A stretch of DNA of 45,786 nucleotides from a virus: positions 1 through 45,786 of IMG/VR virus record IMGVR_UViG_3300010370_000064; one strand, given 5' to 3'. A model generated the notes under the pieces. The model had not been told where the DNA came from and made no database searches. It saw only the letters and a list, made by a program, of their open reading frames with translations. Position 1 is the stretch's first letter; each line of letters starts with the position of its first letter. A program made the translations under genes and the position numbers. Shown piece by piece: positions 43,436 through 45,786 of the stretch.

Positions 43436-43861
43436 TCAGGCTCGGGAGATGCAAACGTTGGCTACGCCCTGACCAGGCGAAGCAATGCGTGAGAAGCTGC
43501 CGTAGGACAGGTCAAGCACGCGGCCACCAGCGTAAGGACCGCGATCATTGATGGTCACCAGCACGGTTTTCCCATTGTCACGATTCTTTACGCGGACGCG
43601 GGAACCTAGTGGCAGCGATGGATGGGCGGCAGTCATGGCGTAGGCATCGAAGCGCTGGCCGCTAGCAGTGCGCTGACCGTGGTAGCCATCACCAATGCCG
43701 TAGTGGCTTGCCTGGCCGCATTGAAACGCTGCTGCCTGTGCCTGAGGGGCGATGGCACTGAGCAGCAGGACAGAAGAAAGGAAACAAAGCATCAAGAAGA
43801 GGGGGGTAAGTCCAGGAGTCTGCGCCAGTCGCCCAGTCGCAGTCCCACCATTGTGTCCCAT
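43436..43861 (-). CDS. RlpA-like secreted double-psi beta-barrel protein
   Basis: 141 residues. The signal peptide includes 'LFLMLCFLSSVLLLSAIAPQAQA', with cleavage near 'AQA-AAF'. The mature part is a complete RlpA-type DPBB: 'ASHYGIGDGYHGQRTASGQRFDAYAMTAAHPSLPLGSRVRVKN', 'VLVTINDRGPYAGGRVLDLS'. The D-R-G-P block holds the Asp needed for lytic transglycosylase activity in RlpA. No lipobox Cys or SPOR domain is present. It could weaken peptidoglycan at late infection, or be a host-derived gene carried by the phage. The start has GAGG 7 bases upstream. Confidence 0.85.
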   Translation of the reverse strand: MGHNGGTATGRLAQTPGLTPLFLMLCFLSSVLLLSAIAPQAQAAAFQCGQASHYGIGDGYHGQRTASGQRFDAYAMTAAHPSLPLGSRVRVKNRDNGKTVLVTINDRGPYAGGRVLDLSYGSFSRIASPGQGVANVCISRA

Positions 43862-44201
43862 CTGCAGGCCTCGCTGCCGGGTTCTTCATATTTGCTACAG
43901 GATTCCTAGGGGCGCTCGGTGTGGCAGGTGCTACTATTTCGGAGTGGTTGGTCCTGGAGGTCGAAAGGCTTCCCTCGTCGCAAGGCGAGCCGTAAGGGTG
44001 GACGGGCGTGACAGTGTGGGCGCGGTCGTTGCGACCAAGCCAAGGCACGCATGAGCCTCAGGAGCGCGCTGTACCTGCGGTCGAGTTCATCTCCTGCTAA
44101 ATCGCTTATCGGAAGCCACAAAGAGAAGGAGGGCGCAAGCCCTCCTTTTCTTTTGCTTATACGGAGCTAGCTAGCCTCTATACGAGCGAAGCCGGACCCC
44201 G
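43862..44201. other. 340-base stretch without a convincing gene; ends in a plus-strand terminator
   Basis: Six-frame reading gives only frames without good starts (for example a hydrophobic plus-strand frame through 43880-43990 with no ATG/GTG/TTG). The segment holds GGTCG-ttg-CGACC and other short hairpins and ends in the terminator at 44126-44150. A plus-strand non-coding RNA, or a promoter region for RlpA on the minus strand, would both fit. I cannot decide. Confidence 0.4.
44126..44150 (+). terminator. Factor-independent terminator, plus strand
   Basis: GGAGGGC (44128-44134), GCAA loop, GCCCTCC (44139-44145), then TTTTCTTTT on the plus strand. It marks the end of a rightward transcript whose gene I could not identify. 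Confidence 0.75.
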
Positions 44202-44411
44202 ATGAAGCTGTCCCCAGAGCAAGAGCGTGAACGCCTGGCCAGGTGGTTGCGCAATGGTGAGCACTATGAACCACAAGAATATGCTCGCAAACTAAGGAAT
44301 TCCGACGACTACGATGATTGGGACGTGGGGCTGGAACCAATCCCACGCGATTCCACATGGACAAAAGAAAAGGCCCCTGATGGGGCCGATGATCAAATGG
44401 AAACTGACTGA
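44202..44411 (+). CDS. Possible small charged protein
   Basis: 69 residues, 'MKLSPEQERERLARWLRNGEHYEPQEYARKLRNSDDYDDWDVGLEPIPRDS...', protein-like in composition with an amphipathic N-terminal helix. Against it: its 3' end contains the minus-strand terminator (44363-44387) and overlaps the minus-strand gene 44393-44560, and no clear Shine-Dalgarno precedes the ATG. Kept at low confidence. Confidence 0.4.
   Translation: MKLSPEQERERLARWLRNGEHYEPQEYARKLRNSDDYDDWDVGLEPIPRDSTWTKEKAPDGADDQMETD
44363..44387 (-). terminator. Factor-independent terminator, minus strand
   Basis: On the leftward strand GGCCCC-ATCA-GGGGCC is followed by TTTTCTTTT. It lies 6 bases after the stop of the 55-residue gene at 44393 and ends the 45.8-44.4 kb leftward unit. 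Confidence 0.88.
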
Positions 44412-44560
44412 CGATATAGCTCCAGGATCTTCTCCTCTTCTTTCTCCTTGAGCTTGGCAAGACGCTTTTCTAGGCGCCTTGCTCGATAGGCCATCTCATC
44501 GAAGAATTCAGAAGGCTTCATCATCCACTGCATAAGTTCACGCTGTGACATTCCTTCCAT
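44393..44560 (-). CDS. 55-residue coiled-coil protein
   Basis: MEGMSQRELMQWMMKPSEFF then 'DEMAYRARRLEKRLAKLKEKEEEKILELYRQSVSI'. GGAGAGG lies 9 bases before the ATG, and the gene begins 2 bases after the upstream stop, so it is well supported as a real gene. The C-terminal two thirds form a charged coiled coil. Function unknown; immediately followed by the 44363 terminator. Confidence 0.72.
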   Translation of the reverse strand: MEGMSQRELMQWMMKPSEFFDEMAYRARRLEKRLAKLKEKEEEKILELYRQSVSI

Positions 44561-44562
44561 TG

Positions 44563-44955
44563 TCACACCTCTCCTTGGCCAACTGCCTTGGTGAAGGCTG
44601 AAAGGTAGTGCTGCATCATCTCAGGCTTGTCCTGAGCCATGTGCTCAACCACTTCAGCATGTACAGCAGCAGTTTGTCGCACCATGTTGTCCAGGCGAAG
44701 CTGAAGATTGTTCAGCTCGTTGATAGCAGTGTCTAGCTCAGGGTATGGGCGAACGTTTGAGCGTTCGCCTTCCATGATGCATAGCGCTGTTTCCAGAGCC
44801 TGACAGGCTGATAGCAGCTCGCTGATGCGAAAGATGCCTTCAGCTACAGGCTCGTCAGCAAACATGACGGGCACTGTGTTACCAAGGATGTTCTTGACGA
44901 ACACGGAAAGGCCACGCTCACTGGCGTGGCCGGACACGGACAAAATGCGAGACAT
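44563..44955 (-). CDS. Hypothetical protein
   Basis: 130 residues. A short beta N-terminus ('RILSVSGHASERGLSVFVKNILGNTVPVMFADEPVAEG') is followed by two long helices ('RISELLSACQALETALCIMEGERSN' and 'YPELDTAINELNNLQLRLDNMVRQTAAVHAEVVEHM'). I recognise no family. The gene is coupled to the 55-residue downstream gene (2-base gap). Confidence 0.65.
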   Translation of the reverse strand: MSRILSVSGHASERGLSVFVKNILGNTVPVMFADEPVAEGIFRISELLSACQALETALCIMEGERSNVRPYPELDTAINELNNLQLRLDNMVRQTAAVHAEVVEHMAQDKPEMMQHYLSAFTKAVGQGEV

Positions 44956-45007
44956 GGTTTCAGGGTCAAACGGTGAGGCTCGCGCCTCGTGCTGGCATTG
45001 TGCCGGA

Positions 45008-45565
45008 TCAAAACCAGGGTGTCAAGCCATGACGCACTTTCGCTTGGCGAAGCTCCGTCACCACCCGTGAAGAGGCCTTATTGCTCCGCAGGGGCTGGTC
45101 ACGCCAGGCGGTGGCCATGCAGTGGTATTCGCCCAGTGGCTCCAGAATGGCGTAGCGATGGGTGCGGTCAAGCAATGCCTGGAAAGCATGCCGGCGAGCC
45201 TTGGTGAGAGGGTGCTCTGGCTCTTCCAGTTCCACACGGGCGAAATCTGCGATTTCTGTGAGATCGTCCAGGGTGTCTGCCGTGATAACGAAATAACGAT
45301 TCCGTTTTGCGGCTTTCGCCCATACGGGATGGGCCAAGGGGCTTTCTTGCCCTTTGGCAAGCACTTCCTCTGCTAGTGCAGGCGGCACGCAAATGAACGC
45401 CTTACGGCGATTCACCATTGCCTCACCGTCCGAGGAACCAATAACGAGTTGGGCATATGACTGCTGTCCAGCCCCATTGGGACTGCCCCATGAGTTGGGT
45501 GCCTGGCGGAATTGTGTTGGCCCATTCAATGGTGGTTGCGCCAATTTGGATGATGCCTCCTGCAT
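45008..45565 (-). CDS. Hypothetical protein
   Basis: 185 residues from ATG 45565; an internal ATG at 45418 ('MVNRRKAFICVPPALAEEVL') is an alternative that would drop a Gln/Pro/Asn-rich N-terminus of 49 residues. The remaining domain is alpha/beta ('RYFVITADTLDDLTEIADFARVELEEPEHPLTKARRHAFQALLDRTHRYAIL'). Its repeated acidic/basic helices might form a small phage adaptor. No family recognised. No clear Shine-Dalgarno at either start. Confidence 0.6.
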   Translation of the reverse strand: MQEASSKLAQPPLNGPTQFRQAPNSWGSPNGAGQQSYAQLVIGSSDGEAMVNRRKAFICVPPALAEEVLAKGQESPLAHPVWAKAAKRNRYFVITADTLDDLTEIADFARVELEEPEHPLTKARRHAFQALLDRTHRYAILEPLGEYHCMATAWRDQPLRSNKASSRVVTELRQAKVRHGLTPWF

Positions 45566-45598
45566 GGGAAATAGTGAAACGAAACGATGGAAAGAGAG

Positions 45599-45778
45599 TC
45601 ATTGAAAAGAACCAGACACCTTCAATATGTCTTGCGGGTATTCATGCACCGTAGAGATGCGCTTACGTGGGAATGTGGAAGCAAATAGTTTCCTTACTTC
45701 CCATTCGCATGTGGCTGACATGGTGATGGCCTCATCTCTGCTGGTGGTAATGAGGAAGGTGCGCATGGCATTGGGCAT
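45599..45778 (-). CDS. Small hypothetical protein
   Basis: 59 residues, MPNAMRTFLITTSRDEAITM then 'SATCEWEVRKLFASTFPRKRISTVHEYPQDILKVSGSFQ', stop TGA at 45601-45599. The start lies 8 bases from the window edge, so its ribosome site and any longer start are outside view. The alpha/beta pattern (strand, helix with CEWEVRKLF, strand) is protein-like. It is the first gene of the leftward unit visible in the window. Confidence 0.55.
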   Translation of the reverse strand: MPNAMRTFLITTSRDEAITMSATCEWEVRKLFASTFPRKRISTVHEYPQDILKVSGSFQ

Positions 45779-45786
45779 TTCAACTG

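Noticed and set aside
43689-44048. 119-residue minus-strand frame and 100-residue plus-strand frame (43752-44054) beside rlpA
   Set aside because: Both have unusual composition (Pro/Ser/Arg and Cys-rich), overlap the well-supported rlpA gene and lack ribosome sites.
43906-44121. Minus-strand frame 'ISDLAGDELDRRYSALLRLMRALAWS...'
   Set aside because: The first half looks protein-like, but it starts at a TTG without a Shine-Dalgarno and the second half is low-complexity Arg/Pro. It remains possible but is not supported enough to list.
45457-45654. 65-residue plus-strand frame near the right end
   Set aside because: It lies opposite two minus-strand genes and its sequence is not protein-like beyond a Pro/Trp patch.
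1-45786. tRNA or tmRNA genes
   Set aside because: No intergenic segment shows a GGTTCGAANCC-type T arm with a matching acceptor stem. This was by eye only; a tRNAscan run would be decisive.

Overview
The window is part of the genome of a tailed double-stranded DNA cyanophage, most likely infecting a phycobilisome-bearing picocyanobacterium (Synechococcus/Cyanobium type). The evidence is gene content: an NblA-like phycobilisome-degradation adaptor, SpeD, ThyX, a family-A DNA polymerase with a phage primase-helicase, glycine-rich and collagen-like fibre proteins, and several small protein families that I recall from cyanophages. No terminase, portal, capsid or tail-tube gene is visible. The first gene is cut by the window edge, so the genome continues to the left. 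I found no tRNA, CRISPR array, integrase or IS element.

Layout. (1) 1-4.4 kb: end of a fibre gene, a leftward pair (Dps-like ferritin, HTH protein), then a rightward run: a small virion-type protein, NblA-like protein, a GH104 lysozyme with a degenerate M23 module, and two small likely structural proteins. (2) 4.4-7.5 kb: leftward early-type cluster of small regulators: a methyltransferase-fold protein with an altered catalytic motif, HTH proteins, and two proteins with a C-x4-C-V-N-P-x-H motif. (3) 7.5-7.85 kb: divergent control region with stacked palindromes. (4) 7.85-16.6 kb: rightward tail-fibre/adhesin module headed by a protein with a sigma-region-4-like helix. (5) 16.6-24 kb: host-interaction, lysis and nucleotide genes: exostosin-like glycosyltransferase, SpeD, sulfotransferase, HNH, small membrane proteins on the minus strand, a GH24+C39 endolysin, small virion-type proteins, ThyX and a terminator.

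(6) 24-39.6 kb: leftward replication module: primase-helicase, RecB-like exonuclease, a second methyltransferase-like protein lacking its catalytic motif, SSB, a third C/NPxH-HTH protein, a DUF4214 protein, PolA, and a MoxR(RavA)-type AAA+ ATPase beside a ViaA-like VWA protein. (7) 39.7-45.8 kb: leftward, visibly more GC-rich accessory region of very small genes. Two paralogous families are amplified there, with reused spacers; a SWIM-finger protein, an RlpA-like secreted protein and factor-independent terminators follow.

Working model: the leftward modules (regions 2 and 6) are early/middle regulation and replication, and the rightward modules are late virion and lysis genes. NblA, SpeD and Dps would manage host light harvesting, polyamines and iron/oxidative stress. 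ThyX supplies dTMP for PolA and the primase-helicase. Points most worth a second look: NblA, Dps with intact ferroxidase ligands, the RavA/ViaA-like pair, the three C/NPxH proteins, two eroded methyltransferases, a terminator inside the start of a gene, a shared I-R-x-A-G-Q peptide in small proteins, and a strand-biased CCGTGGG motif. Functions are inferred from sequence motifs by eye; no database search was run.
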